Shown here in pieces: positions 50,023-62,998 of a DNA stretch of 64,000 nucleotides. Under the pieces are notes generated by a model. The model did not search any database and had not been told where the DNA came from. It was given only the letters and a program-made list of their open reading frames with translations. The position numbers and the translations under genes are program-made. The DNA comes from Rosa chinensis (lineage: Eukaryota; Streptophyta; Magnoliopsida; Rosales; Rosaceae): contig NC_037091.1 in the NCBI RefSeq assembly GCF_002994745.2, positions 55,475,612 to 55,539,611 on the forward strand, in the 5' to 3' direction. Position 1 is the first letter of the stretch; every line of letters begins with the position of its first letter.

Positions 50023-50249
50023 TGTTTAAGGAAAACTGAAATTGGGAGATAATTGAGTCGTGCTTTCATTGATAATAGGGGCCTCTTTTTATATGGAGGA
50101 TTACAAGACATATAATCAGAGTTGTACAAGAAAAGATAATTGTACAATTAATTGGATATCAATGAATATCTCTAATTCAAAACCCTATTACAACTAGGTT
50201 AAGTAACCTAGAATTTAGGCCAGACACATATTATGGATTTACTTGAACA
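50023..50249 (-). repeat. Right LTR of copia copy C
   Basis: This is the 227-bp partner of 41627-41865, again preceded by GTGCTGATAAC (GTTATCAGCAC on the minus strand) at the primer-binding position. Confidence 0.9.
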
Positions 50250-50336
50250 TATCTTACATTTTTTTTTGAGAATTTTGTCTTCTTCGTCGATCGTCGCTCT
50301 TGATGAATTCCACTTTGATTTGATCTTCCATTGAGG

Positions 50337-50450
<114 letters not shown>

Positions 50451-50540
50451 AGCCGCCATGCCAATTGGGGAGTTGCAAAGAGTTGGCGGGAAATGTGTGA
50501 AGCTTCTAACAGTACATCCGACGAGGGTGTTGAGAAAATG

Positions 50541-51746
50541 ACATGTCGAAAATTTCATAGTAAGGTATTTGCACTTTCAATTGAAAGTTGAAACACATCA
50601 CTGTATCAATATAGATTTACTTAGTGAAATTCGAGACAATAAGTTAACAAATATATATATATATATATATATATCTTATATTTTAGCTTATTATGTTTTG
50701 ATTACAATAGAGAAAGATTATTTGAGTCAACTCTATATTTTGCTTCCTCTGTATTCTATTTCGACTGCTCTCGATCTCATACTCTTATCTTCATCTTGAT
50801 TCTTTGTATTCTTATTTTCTATTCTTTGAGCAATCGAGAAACACTTGGCACCCCGTCTAATGTTAGTCGTGCAGAGCGAATTAGACATTTATGAGACATC
50901 AAGGGTTATATCTTGGAGTTGTAGACAACCATCGTAACTTTCATCCATCTAGCTAGAGAGGCGTCTATGGCTTTAGTCTTTAGAACAACAAATGTAGTGC
51001 CTGTCTTGTACTTACTGACCAGACTCTTCAATTATCTTCTTCTTCATATTGTTTTTGTTAATATTATGTGCTTAATTTATTTAGTTTTCTGATTTGATTT
51101 ATTGAATATAAATTTGATACCATTTACCCAACAGTTTGTCACCTAGTTTGTTATAGTTAGCAGTTGGTACTCTTTTCTTAGTCTAGAGTGTTGTCACATT
51201 GGGGTTTATCTGAATATTGTTTTAACTAGGCCATCTTTAGTTTAAGTTTGAGGAGAAATGAAGACATTTCTCTATTTCTTCCGATTTCTGGTTATAAATA
51301 TGTATTTTGTGAAAATTACTGGCAATACAACTAATTGATAGTGAATGCACTTTCATTTCCTGCCTTTCATAATAGTGCTAGAGACACCAAAATATTATAC
51401 CAAATTTCAATCCCAAATGATGTGGCATTGCCACCTCATTCATAGTTATTTCCAACATGTAATTATGTCAATTAATTTTCATTTATATAGTTTCCATTAT
51501 ATATGTAATTATTTAATATTATATTAAATGAGAAAAATAATGTTTCCCTGCAATCCTAAAAATTGATCTTCAAATACCAGTGATATTCTCATATACCACC
51601 TGTCATCATCATCCTCATGCTGCACCAAAATTTGGAACCCAAGAGACAAAAAATCATCTAGGATTTGAATAAATAATAGGTCTTGCGTATGAAAATCCAA
51701 AATAAAGAAGATGATATAAATATAGCAACCACAAGGCATAAATTGG
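50541..51746. other. Spacer between the dead POLA2 end and the Mutator-type MITE
   Basis: The first part (to about 50760) matches the LHT-POLA2 spacer of copy 1 (36235 onward) and includes an (AT)12 tract at 50651-50674. The rest is AT-rich without recognisable genes. Confidence 0.5.
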
Positions 51747-51755
51747 ATTTGTAAA

Positions 51756-52572
51756 GAGTGTTTCTATTGAGACCTCCATATCTGCTCAATTGACCTCACT
51801 CTATTATGAATTATTAAATGACATATATAACCTCTTATAAAATGACTATTAAGGACAATAATTATACCCCAAAAAAATTATATTTAATTTCTCTAGACTT
51901 TCTAATTCAATAATATTATATCTCATTCTTATTATTTTCCTTATCTATTTTCATTTTCCAATTTCACTACATACTCATTAAAGCTTTTATATATATTTAA
52001 TAAGAATTAAAACTATAATCAAGATCATGTGACATAAAAATTCCTATCATCATATATGTTGAACGCATATTGGTTCGGGATAACAAAAGAAATCATATTA
52101 TGACCTAAATCCCAGTCTATCCATTATATTTGCAAAAAAAAGGAAAAAAAAAAAAAAGAGCTAGCAATAAAAATAAAAACCTAAAAACTATTAAATAATT
52201 AATCATGAAGTACAGAAAATAGAGAAAATAATTAAACATTAAGAAAAACTACTCTTCATTTTTTTTTTGCACATCTACAAGAGAAAATGGTTTTTTTTTT
52301 TTAAAAAAAAAAAAAATCTTTTTTAGTAGAAATTAATTTTTAAAGCCCAATACCTTGTGTTTGAGTTTCTTTTTTATTGGATAAGAGATTTATGTAATCT
52401 GATTGAGGAATGAATATGTAATTAATAGTTTGTTTGCAAATTATATGAGTGAGGTTATTTCAGGAACTTAAGTGAGGTTTAATGAGTAAATTTAATATTT
52501 GAAAATTTGATAGGAGGTGTGAAAAGCAAGGAGGTCAAGTGAGTAAATTTGGAGGTTCCAATAGAAAAACTC
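51756..52572. mobile_element. Mutator-type MITE, 817 bp, 9-bp target duplication
   Basis: The left end is GAGTGTTTCTATTGAGACC and the right end, on the minus strand, GAGTTTTTCTATTGGAACC, followed on both sides by related inverted sequence (CTCAATTGACCTCAC and CTCACTTGACCTCCT). ATTTGTAAA is duplicated at 51747-51755 and 52573-52581. A 9-bp duplication is the Mutator signature. The interior is AT-rich and non-coding. Confidence 0.85.
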
Positions 52573-52581
52573 ATTTGTAAA

Positions 52582-53607
52582 TCATAATCACAAGGGATTA
52601 TGATGAAAAACTGTGAGTTAGCTCTTAATAAAAGGTTAAGAAAGATACAAATCAATACAAAAGTTAATTTAGCCAACTTGTTTTGAATCCACTGGATTGG
52701 TTCAAGAAATTAAAAGAGAGAGCAACAAATTTACTTCTTCTTCTTCTTGTTTTTTTTTTTTTTAACAATAGAAACAAAGAATTTACTAGTTGTGGATAGC
52801 ATGGTTGCGATATATGGAGGATGAGTTTTGCATTTTTTAGGGTTTATCAAGACATCAGTTTGCGTGCTTGTTGGATTGGTTAACTTCACCGCATTTTTCT
52901 TCTTCCGTTTTTTAATATCTTAGAGATAAACAATAAACTAATTTAAATACATATTCTAAATATTTAAAAAAAAAAATGACAGCTTGAATATTTTGAGGTT
53001 CATTAGGGCTGATGTGGTCAATGCCATGTCATTTGGGATGGTTTTTTTTGTATAGAATTTTGGGATCCAATGCATTTTCCGAATTTAAATTGTCATATAA
53101 TTTGTGGTGAAATCTTGGTGCCAATGTCATCATCCTTATTAGTGGTCTAACCATGAAATTGGAATCGACATGATTTGGAATCCTTACAGTTGTAATTAAA
53201 AAGAAGGGGAAAAAAATAAAACAACCCATATGAAAAATGATGGTTTCTGATTCAATTAGAAATATAAATTCAGCAACATATAATGAAGATGTTTTACAAT
53301 TAATGAAATCCAACGCTTAATGAACCAACCTAACATCTGGAATCCATGTACAAACAGCACTAAATTTCTTATTCTCATCCTAATATAACATATAATAGTA
53401 GTACGATCGATGACTCGATCGAGCCATGATTACTCTTCAAAACATGATAGGAGATTGCCCCGTCAAGCCGTGAAGGTTCCAAAAGAAATCAATTTTGAAA
53501 TCTCAGCCAAGCTATGAACAGAGAGATATTGACAAGGTTGTTTGAACATCAATTTTTTTAGCTCAATATCGCAGGTGTCAGTATTGCTTGTTGCACGCTT
53601 TAGTAGT
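52582..53607. other. 3' flank of LHT copy 2
   Basis: It is AT-rich. From about 53090 it matches the 3' flank of LHT copy 1 (36610 onward). No gene was seen. Confidence 0.5.
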
Positions 53608-56003
53608 TTAAGAGAAGAACTCGTAGGTTTTCGCTTTGATGATGATGTTCCTTAGTGCACCAATGGGAGCTAGAATCATCAGAGTGACGCCACAAATGAT
53701 ACAAAACTGAAATGAATGAGAAAAAAAGTGAGTAGTCGTATGAAGCATAAAGAACAAGGAAAACAACTTACCGAGGCATGATCAACAGAACTTACCCAGT
53801 TTGCACACCAAGATAGACTGAATGGTTTCGGTTTGTAGAGGGCAAGCCACATGATGCAGGGAAGCTTCACAGAGCAAGATTAAGGAAAGATTTAGCTATT
53901 TCGATCTTTTAAATGCATACACAAAGAACTCAAAGATCAATCAGAGCAAAGAATTCTTTAGTTTGCTTACGTAATATGTTGTTGGGGCGAAAGCAAATCC
54001 CCCAAAGAATCCGAGAAGGCCACCGAAGAATGGGATTGCTATGGCAACGATCATGGTAAATGCTGCCAATGTAAGAGTAAATAATTAGCATTCAAATAAA
54101 AGTTGGATCAGAATACATCGAAAAAAAAACGGAGAGGTGTCGCGTAAGTGGACGTACCAACATACGTAGTTCGAGTAAAAAAGCGGAGAACGAAACTGGG
54201 TGAGAAGTTCATTTTTTTAACCAAAAAGGTTTCAATCATGTCAAACACCGCCATTGCATATATCTGATAGCTTCCAATCACATGAACTACGACAAACATG
54301 TTAGCAGTTGCAATTAGCCAAGCTGGTTTCTCCAGCGAGATGAGTATGTTATCATTAACCCTATTTCCGAAGACATAAAACCCAACAATAGCAACAGGGA
54401 AGTAGCATATAGCCACAACTATGTATGCCACAACCACTCCTTTCCACATAGGACCTTTGGAAGGCTTTTCCGGCGTTGAAGGAATGGTTGCTTGGATCTC
54501 CAGGACCACATTGTGACCAGCATAGGCAAATGCTACCTCACCCAACCCACCAAAGAAGTTAAGCACAGTTCCAGGAGTAGTTGAGGCTCTGTAGCTGTAG
54601 TCCACATCTGGTACGACCCCCTTGTGTATTGAAGCTGCCCATGCAATAGTTGAGTAACTACAAACAAGAGTCCAAGAACACAGGGTAGAAATCAATGATA
54701 CCAGATTGCATGTCTGCATTACTTGGTAAGAATTTATGGTTATCATTCATTAATTCTCAACATAGTAGTTAGTTCAATAATAAAGCTTCCATATAAGCAA
54801 TTGATATTTGATTTGATTACCTCAAAGACATGACTGCTGCGGCGAGTGAGATACCAGTCATGGAGTTGAAGTTGGGGAGATGGGAAAGCACAAAGTGACA
54901 AGAAGCAAAAATCATAATCCAGAACGTGGTCCTGATATCTTTGCAGCTAGGACAAAGCACATCATGGACTTTCTTCAATGATTTTCCTCCTGTCACCATA
55001 TAGACTATGCAAACACCAACCTCAACAACTACCTGTTGGGGCACCACAACCCAGAGCCCTAGCTTCGGCCCAAAGGCATGTTGACCCAGCTCGTGATACC
55101 TATCGAACCGCTTGCCAGGCACCATTTCATGCATCTCAACCATTTGCCATAGTGTATATAGGGTGATGACCCATGACAAAATAAGGATAACCACACCAGG
55201 ACCCCTGTAATGTTTCCAAAAACGAAGGAGTCATTTGATTATGTTAAACGATTGAACAGATATATCATTTTCGTAATAGTAGTGATTGAGTATTGTAAAT
55301 TGCATATTATGAACCCGGATTTCATATGACCAATTATAATAATCAGGAATCTGAGTTCTGTTTTGAATTGACAGATTTATCCAAGTCGTAAACATATAGT
55401 CTATACGGTAGCAGTGAAACCTATGGGAATAACTCAGGAATGAAAATTCTGTTTTGAATTGGAATATAGAAATCCTATACAGTAACTCATATGTCATGTT
55501 GGGAGCATAGTCTATATGGTAATGGAACCAATATGATAAATGATGAATAAAAATTCTGCTCTGAATTAGCTGATAAAAATTTCATACAAAATACCATTAT
55601 TTATCAAGGTTTGAACGGTCTATATGGTAATTAATGAACCCAAGTAGAATCAATTTTAAACTGGCAGATAAAAATCCTATAAAGAAACCATTAATCTATC
55701 AAGCTGTGAACATAGTCTATATATATGGTAATGAAGAAAAAAACAATCCCATAACCTATCCAGTTGACTTCACAGACACCCCTAAACTCGAGCAAACAAT
55801 GAACATAAAGCAATGAATGATATATACCAGCCAAGCTCTGCAAGGGCAAAAGGAAGACTAAGGACACCAGCCCCAACCATAGCAGTGACATTGTGGAAAG
55901 CCGAGTACCACCATTTGGCATTCCTAGCAGAAGTGATGGGAAGCCAATCGTTGATCTGCTTCTGTCTCGCAAGCTCAGCATCTGACAGAGTAGCCTCGGC
56001 CAT
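53608..56003 (-). CDS. Lysine/histidine transporter-like amino-acid permease (LHT copy 2)
   Basis: The gene structure is the same as LHT copy 1: exons 55828-56003, 54821-55204, 54158-54657, 53971-54062, 53796-53864 and 53608-53706. Each exon is equal in length to its counterpart, and together they give 439 residues. It differs mainly at the N-terminus ([20 protein letters not shown]) and at scattered positions (for example [20 protein letters not shown] and [14 protein letters not shown]). All six frames are open and all splice sites are canonical, so both paralogues appear functional AAAP-family amino-acid importers. Substrate differences cannot be read from sequence. The upstream 0.6 kb is homologous to that of copy 1, so expression may overlap, although the flanks have diverged by several indels. 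Confidence 0.95.
55350..55740. repeat. Minisatellite in LHT copy 2 intron 1
   Basis: It holds imperfect units with AGAAATCCTATAC and AGTCTATA(C/T)GGTA, the counterpart of 38950-39345 in copy 1, with its own small indels. Confidence 0.75.
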
Positions 56004-57136
56004 TTTGATCTCAAAATCAGACCAAAACAAAATTCAAGAATGGGGAAGTGGTTGTAGGCAAAGAGCACAGAGGTGTGTTATATAACTTTCATGGGAAGGA
56101 AGAAGGCCAAAAATAGCAATAGTTTGGCACATGTTTTGCATTAAGTTTCAGTTTTTTTCTTGCCCTAGTAAAGGAATTGTGCCCATTTTTAGAGGTGAGC
56201 TGTACTAGAGTCTCAAATACCACAAAGCCCCTTCTCTGTTACTCCCATAACTCGATTTTCTCTTAACCAACTGGAGGCTTCTGGGGTAATTTTCCAGGCA
56301 TGAAAAAACAAAAAAATAAAAAAAATAAAAAAACAAGTCTGACCGAGTGGGAAAGTTTTGGAAGGAAGGAAAAGATTCATGCTTGGTAAATCCGAACATG
56401 GCGGGATTCTTTCACAACCAAGGTCCTTTCTTTCACCAAACGTCAACACCTAGTTGTACGATTCAAAGGGGGATTCATTATTCATTATCCATTTATCCTC
56501 ACGAAGTCTTTCCGCCATTTTCTCAAACCAGATCAAAGCTTCCCATGTCCACTCAATACTTCAATACCTTATTACCAGCATTACCCCTGAACCTATCGTA
56601 TCCGATAAGCACTTGTTGCTTCACAGATCCATTGACAGTTAGGACATAAATTGGGACTATGTGAGCGTTTAAGCCATAAGATTGTAATGGATACAAGTCA
56701 TGTCACAAATTAATTCACAGAATCTCGGATGCCATATCATGACCCATATGTATTGCTTGTTGCCCTTTTGTCAAACTTTTCCCTATTGCGGTTGGTGGTA
56801 AGGATTAGGACTTGAAATGAGCAATCAAGTAAAGAAGGTATGGGTGCAATATGGCTAGCATGTCAAGTACCAAATCATGTCTGAGCAGAACAGGAAATGA
56901 AATAAGTGAATGCGTAAATTTGGCCACAAACTGATATGGTAAAAATTGCAAGCATTTGAATCCAGTCGTGATGATTAAATTCATTCCATTATGTTCAAGT
57001 CTAAGTTTTGAAGTATAGAATGGGCAGCTCAGATTATGTTAGTATGAATCTATCGGCGATTTTATCGTTATTAAGGATGAACGTACATATTCCCCCATTA
57101 ATTATGTTGAATCTGTAACAGATCACTAGGATGAAT
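56004..57136. other. LHT copy 2 upstream region and spacer
   Basis: Up to about 56630 it matches the LHT copy 1 flank, with an A/T-rich indel at 56306-56334. Beyond that lies single-copy spacer with no recognised gene, ending at the TGAAT target duplication (57132-57136) of the next element. Confidence 0.5.
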
Positions 57137-57655
57137 TGTTAGAACTAAATGGACCTATCATCATCTATTATGCAGAATGCAAATTGGATTATAACTTGAT
57201 TCATTAATAGGAGTTGTAAGCTAAGTACAATACCTAGAAACCTATTGAGATAATTGTATCCACTCATTGGTTAGGAATCCATTAGTTGGTTTACATAGTA
57301 ATCCGATTTAGTGTTGCATTAGGTTTTCTAATTGTTGGTGACTTGGTTTCTAAGAAACATCTTTATGGGAGGATTCTTAGGAACATAGCCAATATATATA
57401 GGAGTGTTGGTCCCTGCTCTCTTTGTTACAAAGCATTAAGTCCTGCCCCATAGAAAGGAGCTTAAATCCAGAGCTGAGGAGAAGATCAATCCACGTTCGT
57501 TGTCAAGTTCATTAGTGCTACTGCAATGGCTCCTAATACTGAAGAAGGTTAGTATATAAACTTGTATTTTGGTTCATGTGGTCTTGATTAATATTCAGTG
57601 TGTTTATGCTACTGTGAATTGATCATGGTTTTGGTTTTGCTCATTCAGTCTAACA
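57137..57655 (+). repeat. 5' LTR of copia element D
   Basis: It begins TGTTAGAACTAAATGG and ends CAGTCTAACA. A TATATATAGGAG box near 57390 precedes the CTTTGTTACAAAGCATTAAG region and could be the promoter. Confidence 0.95.
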
Positions 57656-57657
57656 AA

Positions 57658-57669
57658 TGGTATCAGAGC
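57658..57669 (+). other. Primer-binding site of element D
   Basis: TGGTATCAGAGC, two bases after the LTR, is the standard site complementary to the 3' end of initiator tRNA-Met in plant Ty1-copia elements. Confidence 0.92.
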
Positions 57670-58955
57670 ATCAGGTTTTCACAAACATAAATCAATTTTG
57701 ATTAATCAATTTTTGGAAGAACCAAAATTTTATTTTCAGCAAAAATTTATAGAAAAATTGTTCTAAACCTTGCTAAAGAAAAGGGCCACGAGTGGGCCAG
57801 TTTTTAGAAAAATCTTTTCGGCCCAAAACCCACAGGCGCTGACCCGGACTCAATCCCATTTAAAACCCTGCTACAGATGGCCGTTATACTCTAACGGTCA
57901 TATACGTTTGGGGATTAGGGTTCTTCGTCTGGGATTGAAAGCGCAGAGGATGTTTATATCCTCTATGGAATTCAAGACTCCAATCACTGCGGATTAAGGG
58001 GCCGAATTGATCAACTGCTGTTTTTGGGTAAAAGTTCATGCTTCCGCGATAAAATTTTGCAGCAAATTAAGAAGAACAAGGTTAGAGTTTTCTGGAAATT
58101 TTGGGTTTTTAAAATTAGAATATTTTGATCATCGTAATGTGCAAGAACAATAGAGGCATTCCCGGCGTGCACCTAGGCTAGAGTAGATGGTGACCGGATG
58201 AAACTTAATTTTCAGAATTTGTTTTTGTGATGTGATGGTTTCTGGGATGAGCATGAAATTGAATATCCTGATGTTTGTGATATGATTGTTTATATGTTGT
58301 GAAATTTCTATAATTGATGATCTGCAATGGTATAATGTGACGTGTGATTAAGTCGATCTCCCTGTACATGCTTGTTATGCTAAAGGTTGCAGATTGAAAG
58401 GAAATTTTTCATGGTCTGCGAATTTAAATGGTTAAGTGGATATGTTGCACAAAGTGATTATCTGTTTGTTATTCAAAAATTCATTAAGATGAAGAAAAGA
58501 TCAGAAACTTGTGTTTTACTTTTAAACTATGTATGTATATTGTCTTCCAAAGAAGTTTGAGCTATATGATTTAAAAGTGGAACAGCATTATGCATAATTT
58601 TGAGTTCAATTTTGGATTCTAGGGACTTTTCTTCTGTCATAAAGATGTTGATTGTCTTTAGAATAATATGAATTCACTGCTTGTGGCATAATGATTGAGG
58701 AACCTCCAGAATATCATGTTTTCTGCTATAAAAGTGATGCTTGACATTGACTGCAGAATTGGGGCTAATAATTGCATTATTTGCTTTTGGTATTGTTTTG
58801 TTTTGTTAAATGTTTTGTTTTCTGCTTGTGTGTTTACTTGAACTGCTTTAGAATCAACACATGAATGCAGAACCTTTTTGACAAAACTTGTTTTGAGAAC
58901 TGATAAAACTAAAAACTTACACTTTTCTTTGTTTTGCTCTCTAGGAATCACCTAC

Positions 58956-61876
58956 ATGAATTTGAACAATATCCAGATGCTTACTGGATCAAACTTTAAG
59001 GCCTGGAAGAGTGGTGTAGAGTTCTACCTAATGATGCATGACAACATGGATTTGTGTTTTACTGATATAGAGCCTTATGGAGTAGATGCAACTAGCTCAT
59101 CCGATGACAAGAAATATTATCGAGACTGGCATAGATCCAATTATAGGGCTAAGAATGTAATGAGAACTACCATGTCTGATACTGTGAGGGGTAGTATTGA
59201 AGAGCCTGTTTTGGCAGTTGACTATATGGAAGCAATAGCTGAAAAATTCAAGGAAAGCAATAAGGCTGAGGCAGCTAGACTTTCCAAGGAGATGAATGAG
59301 TTGAAGTATACTGGTAGTGGGGGTGTTAGGCAGCATATCTTGAAGCTCACTGAGCTAAACACTAGGCTCAGGGATTTAGATCTGGGAGTCAAGGATGACC
59401 AACTTGTCCACAATACCTTAGATTCTCTACCACCTAGCTTCAATACCTTAAGAACTAGCTACAATGCACAGAAGGAGAGCTAGACCTTGAATAAGCTGAT
59501 AGCTATTTGCGTGGATGAGGAGAGTAGAATGAAGAAAGAGAAGCAGCCCTCTACCTCTGTCAATTTAGTTGAAAAGCCAAAGAAACAGAACAAATTCAAG
59601 CCTAAGAAAACTATAGCCAAGCCATCAGGAAATACTGCAGTAGCTAAAGTCAACAAGCCATTTAAGTTCAAGTGCTATTTTTGTAAGAAAGTAGGACACA
59701 TGAAGAAGGACTGTACAGGATTTAAGGCATGGCTTGTGAAAAAGGGTAAGATTGATTTATTTGATCATTTAGAAACTTTTTCATTAGAAGTTAATTTTGT
59801 TAACATAGAACCTCATTCTTATTGGTTAGATAGTGGCAGTCCCTTACACATTACGAACTCTTTGCAGGGATTCATAGGGATGAGGAAGCCAAGAAGTGAT
59901 GAAGCTAACATCTGCGTTGGAAATGGAATGAGGGTTGCAGTCAAGGCAGTAGGATCTTTAAGACTAGATTTGGGATTAGGAAATTTTCTGGTTTTAGATA
60001 GTGTTTATTACATTCCCTCAATTAAGAGGAATTTGCTTTCAGTTAGTCTTTTGGTTAAAAGTGGATGTAATTTTTACATTGGTTCTAATGGAATAAAAAT
60101 TTTCAAGGATTCTCTTGATTTCTTGCCTAAAGATTATTCTATTTTTGGTTCTGGTGATATTGTGAATGATTATTTAAGATTGAATTGTTCATTAGGTCAA
60201 CAAGAAACTTTACTTGTTGAAAATAACAATAACACATCAAGTATAAATACCATTACTGGTGCAAAAAGAATTCTGCATAATGAGAAATCTGCTTACTTGT
60301 GGCACAGGAGACTTGGCCACATATCCAAAGATAGATTGAAAGTACTCGTGAAAAATAAAACACTTCCAGAATTAAACTTTGATGATCTTGAAAATTGTAT
60401 TGAATGCTATAAAGGAAAAATGACAAACTTAAGAAAGAAAAATGCCAACAGAAGTAAGAAACTATTGGAATTAATCCATACAGATATATGTGGACCATTT
60501 AGACATAAGACAATATGTGGAAATATCTATTTTATTACTTTTATAGACGATTTTTCCAGGTATAGCTACATTTACTTACTGTCAGAAAAATCACAATCAC
60601 TTGAGGCTTTTAAAATTTTCAAAACTGAGGTTGAACATCAACTGGATTTGAAAATTAAGGTTGTGAGGTCTGATAGGGGGGAGAGTTTTATGGTAAATAT
60701 ACTGAGCAAGGACAACAAAAGGGTCCTTTTGCATTATATCTGCAAAGTGTAGGCATAAAGGCTCAGTATACAACACCATATAATCCCCAACAAAATGGGG
60801 TAGCTGAGAGGAAAATAGAACTCTATTAAACATGGTAAGAAGTATGATGTGTACTTCAGGATTTCCAAAGATGTTTTGGGGAGAAGCCTTAAGAACTGCA
60901 AATTACCTTTGCAACAGATCCCCAAGCAAAGCTGTAGATAAAACACCATTTGAATTATGGTGTGGTAGGCAACCAAGTTTACACCATTGTCATGTCTGGG
61001 GATGTAAAGCTGAAGCAAGGATTTATAATCCAAATTTAGGAAAGCTTGATCCAAAGTCTGTAACTTGTCATTTTATTGGTTACTGTGGAAAGTCTAAAGG
61101 CTATAAGCTTTATTCGCCTCATCATTCACCCAGAGTTTTTGAAACTCATCAAGTTAAATTTTTAGGTGAAAGTGTCTGCAATAGAAACTTTGAAGACTTG
61201 TCCTCAGATTTTGAAGAAATTGTAGAAAATGTGGATAATATAGCAGTAATGCCAAGCATTCAAAATAATTTGTTTAACTCAGGATTGGCTCAAAGTCAAA
61301 ATCTAGTCGAAGGTCAAAATGCTGTAGATGAAAATTTAGAGGCCAATGATCTTAATTCTGAAATGGCTGAGTTTGACTTAGGACAGGAGCAAGAGCAAGT
61401 GACTCAAACTGAACCTCAAAATGAACTACAACTTGAACCTGAACCTCAACCTCAAACTGAGCCATAGCAAAACCAAGTTGTGGTACCAAGAAGGTCACAG
61501 AGAGTAAGGAAACCAAGGTTTGGTGGGGAGGATGATATTTATGAAGTTTATTTAAGTGAAGTAGAATCTGCATTATTTGATGACAATGATCCCACTAGTT
61601 TTAAACAAGCAACTGGAAGTAATGATTCTGATGCTTGGACTCAAGCTATGATTGCAGAGCTTGATTCAATGTATAAAAATGGAGTATGGGAGCTTGTGAA
61701 GCCAAAAGAAAATCACAAGCCTATTGGCTGCAAGTGGGTTTTTAAAACCAAGAGAGATTTCTGGAGTCAAGACAAGTGATCAACTGGCAGATCCATTTAC
61801 TAAAGCATTGTCAGTAGCAGCCTTTAAGGAGCATTCCAGGAACATGGGAATTCTGTCGAGTTTTGAAGATGCTTAA
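58956..61876 (+). pseudogene. Gag-Pol of copia element D, broken
   Basis: Gag starts MNLNNIQMLTGSNFKAWKSG and runs to a TAG at 59481. Translation in the same frame continues into the zinc knuckle CYFCKKVGHMKKDC, the protease DSGSPLHIT, the integrase HHCC region (HRRLGHIS to CIEC) and the catalytic Asp residues (HTDICGPF, VRSDRGE). A frameshift follows near 60690 and another near 60820 (a missing A in AERKN), before the integrase C-terminus (210 codons from 60832). A stop lies near 61465. The RT domain is cut after GCKWVFKTKRD, and only the RNase H tail (QLADPFTKALSVAAFKEHSR) remains to 61876. No functional polyprotein can be made. Confidence 0.9.
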
Positions 61877-62474
61877 GTTCAGTGGGAGCAAAATGTTTTG
61901 AGAAAATTGTTTCTTCAGTTTAGTTTAGTTTTGGTTTAGTTCTTGATTTTCTGTTTTGAGTTATGTAACAGAAACCTTGTGCTTCATGTTTTGATTTAAT
62001 GGAATGGGGTATTTTTGGCTTATGTTTTGACAGCTTTATTCATTTTGATAAATTTATGGCTGTTGTAATTTTATCTTATCAGTTCATCAGGTGGATTGTA
62101 ATATATGCATATATTCAGTTAGAAGCAAACATTGATCCACTGTGTGTATAGAAACTGTGTTTGCGTTGTGATTTTGATATTCAAAATACTTAGGTCAGAC
62201 TGTTATCAAATAACAACTGCAGTTTGATATATGATGTTATTTGATTGCATCACATTAAGTTTGAACTCATGTGAAGTACAGAAATTGTTGTTTTGCGGTC
62301 TGGAACGAGTATGCTCATTTGAACATATCTATTTCTTGATTCTGCAATGGTTCTGCGTTTTGACAGAGTTGAATGGATTTAAAGTACACTTACATCTCAG
62401 TGCACACTTCAGCTATTTCTGGAAATTGTTTTAATTCAGTTTGTGAATAGACAATGATGGTCCAAGTGGGAGAA

Positions 62475-62993
62475 TGTTAGAACTAAATGGACCTATCATC
62501 ATCTATTATGCAGAATGCAAATTGGATTATAACTTGATTCATTAATAGGAGTTGTAAGCCAAGTACAATACCTAGAAACCTATTGAGATAATTATATCAA
62601 CTCATTGGTTAGGAATCCATTAGTTGGTTTACATAGTAATCCGATTTAGTGTTGCATTAGGTTTTCTAATTGTTGGTGACTTGGTTTCTAAGAAACATTT
62701 TTATGGGAGGATTCTTAGGAACATAGCCAATATATATAGGAGTGTTGGTCCCTGCTCTCTCTGTTACAAAGCATTAAGTCCTGCCCCATAGAAAGGAGCT
62801 TAAATCCAGAGCTGAGGAGAAGATCAATCCGCGTTCGTTGTCAAGTTCATTAGTGCTACTGCAATGGCTCCTAATACTAAAGAAGGTTAGTATATAAACT
62901 TGTATTTTGGTTCATGTGGTCTTGATTAATATTCAGTGTGTTTATGCTACTGTGAATTGATCATGGTTTTGGTTTTGCTCATTCAGTCTAACA
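62475..62993 (+). repeat. 3' LTR of copia element D
   Basis: This is the partner of the 5' LTR, differing at seven positions by eye. It is preceded by the purine tract at 62464-62474. Confidence 0.95.
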
Positions 62994-62998
62994 TGAAT

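Larger units (their letters stand above)
41627..50249 (-). mobile_element. Ty1-copia retrotransposon (copy C), old and split
   Basis: The LTRs lie at 41627-41865 (239 bp) and 50023-50249 (227 bp; a 12-bp indel and many substitutions separate them), both TG...CA. They are much more diverged than those of copy B, so this is an older insertion of the same family as copy A. The minus-strand interior keeps scraps of Gag, integrase and RT/RNase H with many stops. It carries two later insertions: 44798-45058 and a 2.5-kb solo LTR at 46515-49040. Flanks GATAT (left) and TATCT (right) do not form a clean 5-bp duplication. Confidence 0.9.
57137..62993 (+). mobile_element. Ty1-copia retrotransposon (element D), RT/RNase H-deleted
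   Basis: The 519-bp LTRs (57137-57655 and 62475-62993), TG...CA ends and the perfect 5-bp duplication TGAAT (57132-57136 and 62994-62998) define a complete insertion. The primer site TGGTATCAGAGC (initiator tRNA-Met) is at 57658-57669, and the purine tract AAGTGGGAGAA abuts the 3' LTR. The leader before Gag is unusually long (about 1.3 kb). Gag, zinc knuckle, protease and integrase are readable, but Pol then jumps near 61760 from the start of reverse transcriptase to the last residues of RNase H. The element is therefore non-autonomous. Seven differences between LTRs (counted by eye) indicate a fairly recent insertion. Confidence 0.95.

Noticed and set aside
41622..50254. 5-bp target duplication for copia copy C
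   Set aside because: GATAT on the left and TATCT on the right do not match well enough, so none is claimed; age or later change could explain it.
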